From Erythrobacter sp. KY5 (lineage in GTDB: Bacteria; Pseudomonadota; Alphaproteobacteria; Sphingomonadales; Sphingomonadaceae), in NCBI RefSeq assembly GCF_003264115.1, contig NZ_CP021912.1:2401001-2465000 (forward strand): a DNA stretch of 64,000 bases. The letters are read 5' to 3'. The notes under the pieces were generated by a model. The model searched no databases. It was not told where the DNA came from and worked only from the letters and a program-made list of their open reading frames with translations. Shown in pieces: positions 7,896-18,140 of the stretch (positions are counted from its first letter, which is position 1; each line of letters begins with the position of its first letter). The position numbers and the translations under genes are program-made.

Positions 7896-8129
7896 TTAGG
7901 CGCCGACGACGAAGATCAGGATCATCGCGACAACGAACGCCAGCAGGCCGAGAAGTTCGGCAGCTGCGAAGCCGATGAACAGACGACCCTGCTGGCCGTC
8001 AGCTGCGCCCGGATTGCGCAGTGCGCTTTCGAGGAACGAACCGAAGACGTTACCAACGCCGATCGCGGCCATACCGGCACCGATCGCTGCGAGGCCGGCG
8101 CCAACGAGTGCTGCTGCTTGAGGTTCCAT
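7896..8129 (-). CDS. atpE: F0F1 ATP synthase subunit c
   Basis: The rotor-ring proteolipid that carries the protons. 77 residues forming a helical hairpin: helix 1 is Gly/Ala-rich (AGLAAIGAGMAAIGVG), the polar loop has RNPGA, and helix 2 carries the ion-binding carboxylate Glu58 (AAAELLGLL). The residue after the Glu is Leu, not the Ser of Na+-binding rings, which fits H+ coupling. An SD-like AAGGAG sits upstream. Confidence 0.96.
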   Translation of the reverse strand: MEPQAAALVGAGLAAIGAGMAAIGVGNVFGSFLESALRNPGAADGQQGRLFIGFAAAELLGLLAFVVAMILIFVVGA

Positions 8130-8180
8130 CGTAAAAACTCCTTGAAAATCAAATCTGTTGGAAAGGGAAGGTTGTGAAAA

Positions 8181-8966
8181 TCAGTGAAGATGCTCGGCGT
8201 CGTTGATGTATAGCGACGTGAGCAGTGCAAAGACGTAGGCCTGAATGCCTGCGACCAGGATTTCGAGCGCCGAGATGCCGATCATCAGCAGGAAGCTCGG
8301 GAAGCTGACCAGCAGCCCGAAACCGACGCCCGCATTGATGCCGTCCATGACGAAGCTCGACAGAACCTTCAGCAGAACGTGGCCCGCCATCATGGCGACG
8401 AAGAGACGAAGCGCCAGGCTGAACGGACGCACGAGGAACGAGATCAGCTCGATCGGGAAGATGATCGGGATCATCGGCAGCGGCGTACCGTGCGGCACGA
8501 ACAGGGTGAAGAACTTGATGCCGTGCTTCCAGAAGCCGACGATCAGAACGATCGAGAAGCTGATCACCGCGAGCACGCCGGTCACCGTGAAGTGGCTGGT
8601 GAAGGTGAACGGGTGGAGGAATGCAAGACCGATCGGCAGCAGGCCAAGCAGGTTGCCGAACAGGATGAACATGAACAGGCTGAAGATATAAGGAAGGTAC
8701 TTGCGCCCTTCCTTGCCGATGTTCGCTTCCAGCATGTCGTCGATGAAGCCGGTGAAGGTCTCAACCGCCATCTGCCAGCGACCAGGGACCAGTTCACGCT
8801 TCATGCCGCCAAAGACGAACGCCCACAGCAGAACCGTGGTGATCGCCATCCAGAGAGCGGAATTGGTGAATGCGATGTTGAAGCCAGCGATTTCCCAGGA
8901 TTGGCCGAGCAGCGGCTCAATCTGGAATTGCTTCATCGGATCGACTTTGCCTTCTTCGGCTGCCAC
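8181..8966 (-). CDS. atpB: F0F1 ATP synthase subunit a
   Basis: The stator channel protein that passes protons to the c-ring. 261 residues with five to six membrane segments. The essential arginine is Arg187 in SLALRLFVAMMAGH, equivalent to E. coli Arg210. The start used is GTG 8966 (MAAEEGKVDPMKQF), which matches the usual sphingomonad N-terminus; ATG 8936 is an alternative. It is preceded by atpI and followed by atpE, the standard F0 order. Confidence 0.95.
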   Translation of the reverse strand: MAAEEGKVDPMKQFQIEPLLGQSWEIAGFNIAFTNSALWMAITTVLLWAFVFGGMKRELVPGRWQMAVETFTGFIDDMLEANIGKEGRKYLPYIFSLFMFILFGNLLGLLPIGLAFLHPFTFTSHFTVTGVLAVISFSIVLIVGFWKHGIKFFTLFVPHGTPLPMIPIIFPIELISFLVRPFSLALRLFVAMMAGHVLLKVLSSFVMDGINAGVGFGLLVSFPSFLLMIGISALEILVAGIQAYVFALLTSLYINDAEHLH

Positions 8967-8991
8967 GACCTTGTTGTATCCCTGATACCTG

Positions 8992-9045
8992 TAAAAACGC
9001 GGCCCCTTTATGAGGACCTATTCGGGGTCCTTGGGGGCCGTGTTT
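8992..9045 (-). terminator. terminator-like hairpin between atpI and atpB
   Basis: Read on the minus strand, ACACGGCCCC... folds back on ...GGGGCCGCGT, with an inner AGGACC/GGTCCT-type stem, and is followed by TTTTT. The 5' arm overlaps the last codons of atpI. As an intrinsic terminator inside the operon it should act as an attenuator, or atpB has its own promoter. Confidence 0.6.
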
Positions 9046-9344
9046 GCCGCACGAATAATGTTCCTGAAGGCCACGCCAATTCCGAGGAAAAGACCAACCA
9101 ACAGACCCCATGGAAGCGTTCCGAACAGGGCATCGACTGCCCACCCGATCACGCTGCCTCCAAGAATACCGCCGAGCAGATCTGCAAGGACCCGGTTGCC
9201 GCTGCGATAATTCGCATCAGCCCCCTGGACCTTCGATCGGTTGCGTTGATCTTCACGCTCGCGTGCGGCCTTGAGCCGCGCTTCGAGCGCGTCGATCCGC
9301 GCATCCTCAGCGATGGGTTCTTGGGCGGGTTTCTCGTCGCTCAT
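9018..9344 (-). CDS. atpI: AtpI / AtpZ-type ATP synthase assembly protein
   Basis: 108 residues: a charged N-terminal coiled region (ARIDALEARLKAAREREDQR) and two membrane helices (about 54-71 and 76-95) with the Gly-rich spacing LADLLGGILGGSVIGWAVD typical of the AtpI/AtpZ (F0F1-ATPase gene 1) family. AtpI assists c-ring assembly and is not part of the mature enzyme. It is the first gene of the F0 operon; its own promoter candidate lies 64 bases upstream. Confidence 0.9.
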   Translation of the reverse strand: MSDEKPAQEPIAEDARIDALEARLKAAREREDQRNRSKVQGADANYRSGNRVLADLLGGILGGSVIGWAVDALFGTLPWGLLVGLFLGIGVAFRNIIRAANTAPKDPE

Positions 9345-9407
9345 ACTGCTTTCCGGATTGAGGTAAGCGAAGCACGCGACAACGAGGTGCCCGCCAAGGG
9401 CGTGTGC

Positions 9408-9436
9408 CCCCTAGAAGAGGGCAAAACCCGAGTCAA
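9408..9436 (-). promoter_or_regulatory. candidate sigma-70 promoter of the F0 operon
   Basis: On the minus strand TTGACT (9431-9436), a 17-base spacer and TAGGGG (9408-9413). The -35 is near consensus and the -10 keeps only TA, as is common in alphaproteobacteria. The predicted start near 9401 gives a leader of about 57 bases before atpI. Confidence 0.45.
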
Positions 9437-9484
9437 TGGTAGGGTGTTGCGCTTTCCTCACGCATTGAAGCGTGGAGTGGAAAA

Positions 9485-9874
9485 TCACGGGCAGGCAGGC
9501 AGGCGCTGCGGGGGTGCATCGGTGCGCGTTTGCCAGCTTCCATCGGGCGCTTCGTACTTTTCACCGGGCACCGTGCGCGCGATTGCCTGACACCCTGCGG
9601 TGGTCGCATACTGTTCAAGCGTCGCGTTGTTTTCCTTGGCTTTTTCGGCATAGACCGCGCGGCGACGGATGTTGATATCGTCCACCATCCGCTGAAGCGC
9701 AGGCGTCGCATTGCCGACAACTCCCAGATAACCGTCCATTTTTTCGCCAACGGAACCGTTAGCACGCGCGGCGGCATAAGCGGGATCGCGCTGCGCCGAG
9801 GCAGGCGCGACGACGCCGGTAACGGCAATGAGGCCAGCAGCGGCAGCAAGCATGGTGTTGCGGATCAGGGTCAT
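9485..9874 (-). CDS. ydbL: YdbL family periplasmic protein (DUF1318)
   Basis: 129 residues with a signal peptide (cleavage after ...VAPASA, about residue 27). The body carries the DUF1318 motifs VGEKMDGYLGVV and VDDINIRRRAVYAEKA. In E. coli YdbL works with the lipoprotein YnbE and the inner-membrane AsmA-like YdbH as a phospholipid bridge across the periplasm, probably as a chaperone preventing YnbE over-assembly. All three are adjacent here in the order ydbH-ynbE-ydbL. Two Cys near the C-terminus may form a disulfide. Confidence 0.88.
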   Translation of the reverse strand: MTLIRNTMLAAAAGLIAVTGVVAPASAQRDPAYAAARANGSVGEKMDGYLGVVGNATPALQRMVDDINIRRRAVYAEKAKENNATLEQYATTAGCQAIARTVPGEKYEAPDGSWQTRTDAPPQRLPACP

Positions 9875-9916
9875 GGGTCTATCGTTCCTCCAATCTTCAT
9901 CGAGCGCGTTCGCTTA

Positions 9917-10108
9917 TCAGAAGATATCTGCGTTCTCTTCAATCGTGTTGCTGGCATCCTCTGCCAGCCGGTATAGCACTTCAGCACGGATATTGACGTT
10001 CAGCTCGATCACGATGGGTTCTTCGGGTGCAGAAACATTGATACACCCCGAAAGCGCCAACGCGCCCGAAACTGCCAGTCCGGTCCCGAAAATCCGGGTC
10101 CTCGCCAT
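9917..10108 (-). CDS. ynbE: YnbE-like outer-membrane lipoprotein
   Basis: 63 residues from ATG 10108, chosen because AGGGGAAAAG precedes it and a lipobox (ALSGC) follows a short signal sequence; the longer frame to 10192 adds a polar tail unlike any signal. The mature part contains the YnbE-type segment PIVIELNVNIRAEVLYRL, a beta-strand thought to extend the YdbH groove. It is a small outer-membrane partner of YdbH, lying 80 bases after ydbH and 42 before ydbL. Confidence 0.85.
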   Translation of the reverse strand: MARTRIFGTGLAVSGALALSGCINVSAPEEPIVIELNVNIRAEVLYRLAEDASNTIEENADIF

Positions 10109-10188
10109 ATCTTTTCCCCTGTTGCGCCCTTTGCCATGTCTTTCGCACGGTGTGGCATCCGGGTGAACCGGGGTCAATTTATGCATCG

Positions 10189-13100
10189 TCATGGCAGATT
10201 ATCGCTTTCTGGAGGTTGAACGGTCGATTCATCGCGCAGGAGCGCTTCTGTGGATTCATCGCGCCTTGGTATGATTTCCTCGACAGGCGCAGGAAGTTCG
10301 GGGCCCGGAGAGGGCTGCGGTTCGGTCTCGATCGGCGCAAATTCTCCGATTCCCAGAGACTCGCGCATCGCAGGCGTGTCGAAGATCGTCGGGTCGAAAA
10401 TTCCGCGAACGATGGTGGCGAGCAGGTAGAAGTTTTCGGAACGTACATTGACGTTGAACCGGATCGGCAGGTCGGCAAGCTGGCGGGTGATGAAGTTGCG
10501 GCTCGCCCCCTCACCCTGCCTCACACCGTCGATCTTGAAGTTCGTGACGATCTCGCCGGCAAGGTCGCCGTTCAGTTCGACTGCCATCTGGTTGTAATCG
10601 AGCGAACGCAGCGAGTTGAACGCGTAATTGGCAATCGCGCCAAGGTCTTCGTAGGTCAGTTCGCCGACATAGGAGACGTTGCCGCCCGGTGGTCGCGAGA
10701 TCAACAGCCCTCCATTGATCGAGCCATTCCCGTCGGCATCGAAAAACATCGGAATCGTCCCGTCGAATGTGCCGGTCGCGCCTATGTTCGAAAGCTCCAT
10801 CTGCGTGACGAAGGTCGCCGCATCGAGAGCGATGAGTTCGAAGACATAGCTCTGGCCTTCACCGCCGCCGAAATTGATCTTGGTCGGGCGAAGGATCAGC
10901 GTGCCGCCCATGAAGGGCCAGCGCCCCTCTTCCACGGTGACAAGGGTACCGCCGGTCAGCGAATAGGCGACCTGCCCACCAAGGGCCTCGATACCGGGAT
11001 TGACCGTTCCGATGTTGAGCACCTGACCCGGCGCGGTCGTAAGGCCGAGGAGGTCGGTGAACTCAATCTCCCCGCTCACCTGCTGCACCGGTCCGAATGC
11101 TGCGGCGAAATCGAAGTCATCCGTGCGGAACATGCCGGAGGAATCGATGCCATCGGGCGTCCATGTGATCACGCCATCGCCTCTGATCGTGCCTTGCGCT
11201 GCCGCCACGACACCGCGCGCGAGAATGGACAGATCGTCAGGCTGGAGGGCGTCGCCAAAGCGGATGCCGGGCACATCGATATCAGCCCTGCCGGTCCCTT
11301 GCGAAAGGTCATGCCGGATCGAGACGTTCGTAATGAGCGTGTCGCTTTCAGGATGGCGCAGGGCGGCGTCGGCAAGGATCGTATTGTCTTCGAGCACAAG
11401 CGATGCGCCGCGCGCCATCAGCGGTTCAAAGCGAGGGTCTGCGCCGTTTGCGGGGTCGACCCTGTCGCTCACCCTGAAAGCGCCATCCTCCACCAGCAAA
11501 GCGCCGTCTTGGTAGCTCCAGTTGCCGGAGAGTTGCGACAGGTCCAGCGGGACCACGTCCATTGCCGCGCTCGCTCCACTGAACGTGCCGCCCATGCTTT
11601 CGCCTAAACGCCCTTCCAGCTGCTCTGCTGCAAAGCGCACTGCGTTGTCCGGGTCGCCAATGACCGCCTCAAATCCCCTGAGCTCAAAGGGCCCCGGATA
11701 ACGCAGCACTGCTGAGGACGCTGACAGCCGGGCGCGCGAATCCCCGATTGCACCTGACAAATCGAGCGCCTGGGTCGCAATCGATATGTCGAGCGCATCA
11801 CGGTACCTGACCATCGCCGAGGCTCCCGCCTGCGGGCATACGGTCACGCGCCGTTCGTCGAGCGATAGCTGGTACAGTTCAAGCCCGCGCACCGCGACAG
11901 CGGTGCAGCGGCGACCGATCGCAAGACCAGCGGACGCAGAATAGGTGCCTTCCAACGGTACAAGCAGCCCATCCACCTTCCCTCCGGGTAGCGCCCCTTC
12001 AGCCTGAACCAGCCCGTTAAACGAGATTGCACCACCCGCGCTTTGCAGCAATGTCAGCCGCGGCACAGCGAGCGCATCATCACCTGAACCAAACTCGGCC
12101 GTCGCCATGCGCACCGCGATGTCACCATTCGCGCGGCGGTCCATCCGGCCGTTGATCTGAGGCAGGTCCGCCCCGCCGGTGAAGAAGTTCCCTGTCAGCA
12201 AGTTCCCAGCCTCGTCCGACTGCGAATAGCTTACCCGCGACAAGGCGAGCAGCGTTTGCCCGTCTGCGCTTCTCAAACGTGCTTCGGGGACAATCACACG
12301 CAACCCTTGCGGGTTGGTGCGAACCGTCACGTCCCCTGCAAGCCGTGCGTCGCGAAGCCCGTTGGTAAGGCCGCGCTCAGCCTTGGCAAGCAAGCTGGCG
12401 ATGAACGTTCCCTCGCTTGCTTCTCGCAGGTCAGCAAAGGCGCTCCTTGCATCAAGCGCGAGCTCGGCGCGCTCGCCTGTGAACCGCGCGCTCCATTCGC
12501 CGCGTGACATGCTGTTGGTGAAACGAAGCTGCCCTTCGGCACCCAACTGACCGATATTGGCGTATGCGCTGGTGACGCCTGATGCGACCAGATCGTGGCG
12601 CGCGCTGAAATCGCCCATCGCGCCCTGTCGGTCACCCCCGAACCGCCACAAAAGGTCGACCTTTCCATCCAGAGCGCTCGCCGCGTCCCCTCCATATCCG
12701 ATGTCAGCTGCAGCGATGCCCAGATTGCTGTCGAAAGAATCGAATGTGTCTGAGAATTCGACGCGCGCCGCAATGTCCGCGCTCGCCATCGAGGCGCCTT
12801 CGCAATCGAGGCCTCGCAGGCGAACGGGGCCATCGAAGATCGGCCTGCCGCTATCGACCAGCACATCGCCATAGACCGTCAGGCTATCAACGCTGCAGTT
12901 CTCGGTCCCGATTCCAGGCGCGGTCGCCGCTATGATCCCTTCGAACCCGCCGTCGAGCCGCCCTGCCCCATCGAGCTTTGCACCGATGACGCCAAAGTCG
13001 CTCTCGATCCGCGCACGCCCATCGACAATCGCGATATCGAACGCGGGAAGCCCCGGTGGCCCGTCGCTTTCGGCGTAGAGTACGGGATCGAGCGCGCCGA

Positions 13101-13500
13101 GGCTCAACCGACCATCACGGATTGCGCCGTAGAGCCTGGGCCGCACCAATTCGACCCGTCCGATCTGCGGTGTGCCGAGTGTCAGCACGACGTCGACATT
13201 GACCTGTTCGATCACGAGATCAGGCGACAAGGGATCGCCCACAACCACATCCTTGATGACCTGACGCTGCGGCCCGATCTCCGAGATTTCGTAGGTCGCC
13301 TCGATCCCATTCGCTTCGAGCGCGTCGTCGATCAGGTTCGCGGCTATTCGATCCCGCTCGATCCATGCAGCCGATCCGAACACGATGACAAAGATCACCG
13401 TCAGCAAGCTGAACCGCCAACGCCAGCGATCAGGCCACATTCCCCTCAGAAGCGATCGGCGCTCCATTGTGGAATCGAAAGGCGAAGGGGCGTCGGACAT
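10189..13500 (-). CDS. ydbH: YdbH-like AsmA-family intermembrane transport protein
   Basis: About 1103 residues from ATG 13500 (MSDAPSPFDST, with AAGAGACAG upstream). One N-terminal membrane helix (roughly residues 30-48, FSLLTVIFVIVFGSAAW) anchors it in the inner membrane. The remainder is a very long repetitive beta-rich periplasmic region, as in AsmA/TamB/YdbH bridge proteins. The C-terminal part (YVGELTYEDLGAIANYAFNSL and DLPIRFNVNVRSENFYLL) matches the YdbH (DctA-YdbH) domain. The Pro/Glu-rich last 50 residues are low complexity. Proposed role: phospholipid transport to the outer membrane with YnbE and YdbL. It is larger than E. coli YdbH (879). Confidence 0.88.
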   Translation of the reverse strand: MSDAPSPFDSTMERRSLLRGMWPDRWRWRFSLLTVIFVIVFGSAAWIERDRIAANLIDDALEANGIEATYEISEIGPQRQVIKDVVVGDPLSPDLVIEQVNVDVVLTLGTPQIGRVELVRPRLYGAIRDGRLSLGALDPVLYAESDGPPGLPAFDIAIVDGRARIESDFGVIGAKLDGAGRLDGGFEGIIAATAPGIGTENCSVDSLTVYGDVLVDSGRPIFDGPVRLRGLDCEGASMASADIAARVEFSDTFDSFDSNLGIAAADIGYGGDAASALDGKVDLLWRFGGDRQGAMGDFSARHDLVASGVTSAYANIGQLGAEGQLRFTNSMSRGEWSARFTGERAELALDARSAFADLREASEGTFIASLLAKAERGLTNGLRDARLAGDVTVRTNPQGLRVIVPEARLRSADGQTLLALSRVSYSQSDEAGNLLTGNFFTGGADLPQINGRMDRRANGDIAVRMATAEFGSGDDALAVPRLTLLQSAGGAISFNGLVQAEGALPGGKVDGLLVPLEGTYSASAGLAIGRRCTAVAVRGLELYQLSLDERRVTVCPQAGASAMVRYRDALDISIATQALDLSGAIGDSRARLSASSAVLRYPGPFELRGFEAVIGDPDNAVRFAAEQLEGRLGESMGGTFSGASAAMDVVPLDLSQLSGNWSYQDGALLVEDGAFRVSDRVDPANGADPRFEPLMARGASLVLEDNTILADAALRHPESDTLITNVSIRHDLSQGTGRADIDVPGIRFGDALQPDDLSILARGVVAAAQGTIRGDGVITWTPDGIDSSGMFRTDDFDFAAAFGPVQQVSGEIEFTDLLGLTTAPGQVLNIGTVNPGIEALGGQVAYSLTGGTLVTVEEGRWPFMGGTLILRPTKINFGGGEGQSYVFELIALDAATFVTQMELSNIGATGTFDGTIPMFFDADGNGSINGGLLISRPPGGNVSYVGELTYEDLGAIANYAFNSLRSLDYNQMAVELNGDLAGEIVTNFKIDGVRQGEGASRNFITRQLADLPIRFNVNVRSENFYLLATIVRGIFDPTIFDTPAMRESLGIGEFAPIETEPQPSPGPELPAPVEEIIPRRDESTEALLRDESTVQPPESDNLP

Positions 13501-13569
13501 CTGTCTCTTCACTTGCGCGACACGGCTAGCAAAGGCAATTATGGCTTTGACAGATCGCAAACTTTTTAC

Positions 13570-14331
13570 GTGACGGGACCCGGATTGCCTCAACCTGAAG
13601 ACAGTTTCGATTTCGGCCAGACCTCCGCTTCAAAGCCCCCGCAAGTTTCCGATGCAGGCAAGATGGCAGGCAAAGGGCACCGCGAAAGGCTTCGAGAAAG
13701 GCTCTTGAAAGGCGGTGCGGAAGCGCTCGCAGATTACGAGGTGCTCGAATACCTTCTGTTTGCCGCGATCAAACAGGGTGACACCAAGCCGGTAGCGAAG
13801 GCCTTGATCGAGCACTTCGGTTCGCTCGCCAGTGTGCTGAACGCCGATCCGGCCGCGATGCAGCGCGTCAAAGGGGTTGGGAAGACCAGCGCCGCCGCGC
13901 TTAAATGCGTCGCCCTCGCCTCACGCCGTATGGCCCGCAGCGAAATCATTCAGAAGCCGCTTTTAGGAAGCTGGCAAGCGCTGATCGACTATCTCACGAC
14001 CGACATGGCGCACCTCACGGTCGAGCGTGTACGCGTGCTTTATCTCGATGCGAAGAACCGGCTGATCGACGATCATCATGTCGGCGACGGTTCAATCGAC
14101 GAAGCCGCCATCCACCCGCGCGAAGTGATCCGGCGTGCGATGGATGTGGGCGCGAGCGCGCTGATCCTCGTGCACAATCACCCGTCCGGCAGTCCCGAGC
14201 CAAGCCGGGCCGATGTCCAGATCACGCAGAAGATTGCCGAGGCCGGAAGGCTGCTCGGCGTGACCCTGCACGATCATGTCATCGTGGGACGCGAAGGTCA
14301 TGTAAGCCTGCGCGCGAAAGGGCTGATCTAG
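13570..14331 (+). CDS. radC: RadC family JAB/MPN-domain protein
   Basis: About 253 residues. An N-terminal helix-hairpin-helix part (RVKGVGKTSAAALKCVAL) precedes the MPN+/JAMM metalloprotease-like domain with the zinc motif HNHPSGSPEPSRAD and upstream Glu. Despite the old name, a DNA-repair role is not established. The start is uncertain: GTG 13570, TTG 13585 and ATG 13660 are in frame, and relatives usually have a polar N-terminal extension, so GTG was chosen. It is divergent from ydbH, and its stop shares a CTAG with the convergent NDH-2 gene. Confidence 0.88.
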   Translation: MTGPGLPQPEDSFDFGQTSASKPPQVSDAGKMAGKGHRERLRERLLKGGAEALADYEVLEYLLFAAIKQGDTKPVAKALIEHFGSLASVLNADPAAMQRVKGVGKTSAAALKCVALASRRMARSEIIQKPLLGSWQALIDYLTTDMAHLTVERVRVLYLDAKNRLIDDHHVGDGSIDEAAIHPREVIRRAMDVGASALILVHNHPSGSPEPSRADVQITQKIAEAGRLLGVTLHDHVIVGREGHVSLRAKGLI

Positions 14332-16562
14332 ACCTGCTTTTCGGTGATGAGCCTGACGCCCGAATGCTTGGCAAAGAAGCTCCACGCCCAGTTTACCGTT
14401 ACGGTGACGCGGTTGCGCGCTCCGGTGAGAAAGCCGACATGGACAAGGCCCCACAGCCACCACGCAAGAGCGCCCGACAGTTTGAACAGACCGAAATCCG
14501 CGACCGCTGACTTTCGGCCAATGGTCGCAAGACTGCCCTGGTGCTTGTAAGCGAAGGGTCCCGGGCATGGCTTACCCAGCAATTCGGCCTCGATGACCTT
14601 GCTAACATGCACACCTGCCTGCTTTGCAGCCGGTGCCAGACCGGGAACGGGCTTGCCATCCCACGCCATGCTTCCAGCGGTGTCACCGATGGCGAAGACA
14701 TCATCAATCGCCGAGCCGTGCTGATCTAGCACTCGCAAATTGTGGTTCACCTCGATCCGGCCTGCCCTGTCGGCCTTGGCGTCGAGCCATTGGGCGGCAG
14801 GGGACGCCTCCACACCCGCTGCCCAGAGAACGGTCTCGGTTTCGATCAGCGTGTCCTCGCCGATCCGCACATGGCGCTCCGCAATTTCGGTCACGCGCCC
14901 GCCAAGGCGCACTTCGACGCCAAGCTTTTCGAGCGAGGCCATCGCTTCGGCTGAGAGTTCTTCGGGGAATGCGGGCAACACCCGGTCGCCCGACTGGACT
15001 AGGATGACCTGCGCGCTTGACGGATCGCAGGTGCGAAACTCGCGCTCAACACTGACGCGGGCGAGTTCAGCGATGGCGCCGGCCAGTTCGACCCCGGTTG
15101 GCCCCGCGCCGACAATCACGAAAGTGAGCAACCTCTTGATCCGTTCAGGATCGCCCGACGCTTCTGCTTCTTCAAAGGCGTTCAGGATAGAGGCACGCAC
15201 GGCGACGCCGTCTTCGATCGTCTTGAGGCCAGGTGCAAACGGGCCCCATTCGTCACGTCCGAAATAGGAGTGTGTCGCGCCCGTGGCGAGCACCAGCTTG
15301 TCGAATATCAGTTGCTGCTCGTGGTCGGTCTCGCTCGTGCGGTAGGTGATCGTGCGCGATACATTGTCGACGCCCTTCACCTCGCCTTTGATCACGCGCA
15401 CATTCCCGTCAGACCGGAACAGACTGCGGATAGGCGTCGCGATATCAGCCGGGTTCAGCGTCGCCGTGGCTATTTGGTAGAGAAGCGGCTGGAACAGGTG
15501 GTAATTGCGCTTGTCGATCAGGGTGATGCGCACCGGTAGGCGCTTCAATCGTTCGACAGCTGCCAGACCGCCAAATCCGGCGCCGACAACCACCACATGC
15601 GGCCAGCGGTCGGGTATCTCGGAATAGTCGCGGTCGAACAGGATGTTCTTTTCGAGCCATTTCAGGATAGCGCGGTCAACCGATAGCCACCCTGCCCCCT
15701 TAGCCTCGTAAATCGCGAGGAAGAGAAACGGGAACAGAGTTATGTTGGGATGCGCGCCCGCAATCATGAAAAACGCGATCAGGAAGAACAGCGCGTAGGA
15801 TACGATCACCGCTCCAAACCCGGTGAAGAAGAACGCTGCCCAAAGGATCGAAAGCCACGCAGGGAAGCCGGAGAAGATGCTGATCGGCAACCAGGTTTGC
15901 ACGGCGACCGGAGGTTCGAAAATGCCTGCGGCCACCAGCAAGGTCACACCGAACCAGACCCGGATCGCGGCCATCACTTTTGGCGCGATGTGTTCGCGTG
16001 ATAACTCCCACGCATTGACCGTTGGCCGGGCAAGAGGAAGCGCGCTCGCTTTCATGCCTGATGCAAGCACGCGGTCCATAGAAAGCGCGCCCGGTCCGTG
16101 AAACACGTACCAGATCAGCATGGCGCTCACGATGAGGTTGGTTGTGGTCGGGATATATACGGCCTGGCTGATCACAGTCAGCGCCGCCATCGCGAGAGCA
16201 GCTGGTCGGGTGAAGAAGCCCGCGATAAACAGGATCGGCCCGATCAATTCGATCGCCAGCCCCGTCATGGCCGCATTCGCCGGGCTCATCCATGTGACGG
16301 GATATTCATTCGCCGCGAGATAAAGCGCGGTGTCCCAGTCGGCAGCTTTGACGAGACCGGAACGCAGGAACCACATGCCGATGAAGAATCGCACGGCCAA
16401 ATCGCTGAACGGCCAGAAGGTTTCCGTGCCCTCAAGATACCATTTGGTCCAGCGGCGCACCGTCACCCTCAGGAACGGCGGAAAGCGCTCCTCCTGAAGC
16501 TTGTCTGCATCAGCCACCGGCGCAGCAGACGTCGGCACGCTGTCAGGCGATGCATTGGTCAT
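14328..16562 (-). CDS. DoxX-like membrane domain fused to type II NADH dehydrogenase
   Basis: 744 residues, far longer than a normal NDH-2 (about 430). Residues 1-300 form a multi-helix DoxX-type membrane region (FFIGMWFLRSGLVKA; GLAIELIGPILFIAGFF; a second set at 200-290). From 320 on is a complete NDH-2: FAD loop VVVGAGFGGLAA (326-337), NADH loop VIVGAGPTGVELAG (482-495), the DDVFAIGD FAD motif, and the C-terminal amphipathic quinone-side region WWLWGLVHVGFLTGARNR. It oxidises NADH and reduces quinone without pumping protons; the DoxX part may add quinone contact or membrane anchoring. It is convergent with radC. Confidence 0.9.
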   Translation of the reverse strand: MTNASPDSVPTSAAPVADADKLQEERFPPFLRVTVRRWTKWYLEGTETFWPFSDLAVRFFIGMWFLRSGLVKAADWDTALYLAANEYPVTWMSPANAAMTGLAIELIGPILFIAGFFTRPAALAMAALTVISQAVYIPTTTNLIVSAMLIWYVFHGPGALSMDRVLASGMKASALPLARPTVNAWELSREHIAPKVMAAIRVWFGVTLLVAAGIFEPPVAVQTWLPISIFSGFPAWLSILWAAFFFTGFGAVIVSYALFFLIAFFMIAGAHPNITLFPFLFLAIYEAKGAGWLSVDRAILKWLEKNILFDRDYSEIPDRWPHVVVVGAGFGGLAAVERLKRLPVRITLIDKRNYHLFQPLLYQIATATLNPADIATPIRSLFRSDGNVRVIKGEVKGVDNVSRTITYRTSETDHEQQLIFDKLVLATGATHSYFGRDEWGPFAPGLKTIEDGVAVRASILNAFEEAEASGDPERIKRLLTFVIVGAGPTGVELAGAIAELARVSVEREFRTCDPSSAQVILVQSGDRVLPAFPEELSAEAMASLEKLGVEVRLGGRVTEIAERHVRIGEDTLIETETVLWAAGVEASPAAQWLDAKADRAGRIEVNHNLRVLDQHGSAIDDVFAIGDTAGSMAWDGKPVPGLAPAAKQAGVHVSKVIEAELLGKPCPGPFAYKHQGSLATIGRKSAVADFGLFKLSGALAWWLWGLVHVGFLTGARNRVTVTVNWAWSFFAKHSGVRLITEKQV

Positions 16563-16710
16563 GGTTGTTCCTCCTGCCCGTCATTCGCGCTGAACGCGTC
16601 CCCGGTTACAGGTGATACCGCGAAGGCTGCTCTTGCCAAATTGCGCCTTCCGGCATAGCCGCGCCGGGAAAGCCGCTCTTCCACACTTTTCGAACGAAAG
16701 CCTTCCGCTC

Positions 16711-18021
<1,311 letters not shown>

Positions 18022-18140
18022 GCCGATTGCCAACTGGCGATACTTGTCACACCGCTAGACTCGTGCGCCAAATCGCCTAGGTTTGCGTCAACACAAAATG
18101 CCCGGAAAACACGGGTCGCGAAATCAAGGGGATCGAACAC

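Noticed and set aside
10150..11607. 485-residue frame opposite ydbH
   Set aside because: The minus strand has the AsmA-like gene with signal anchor and partners; this one is composition-driven.
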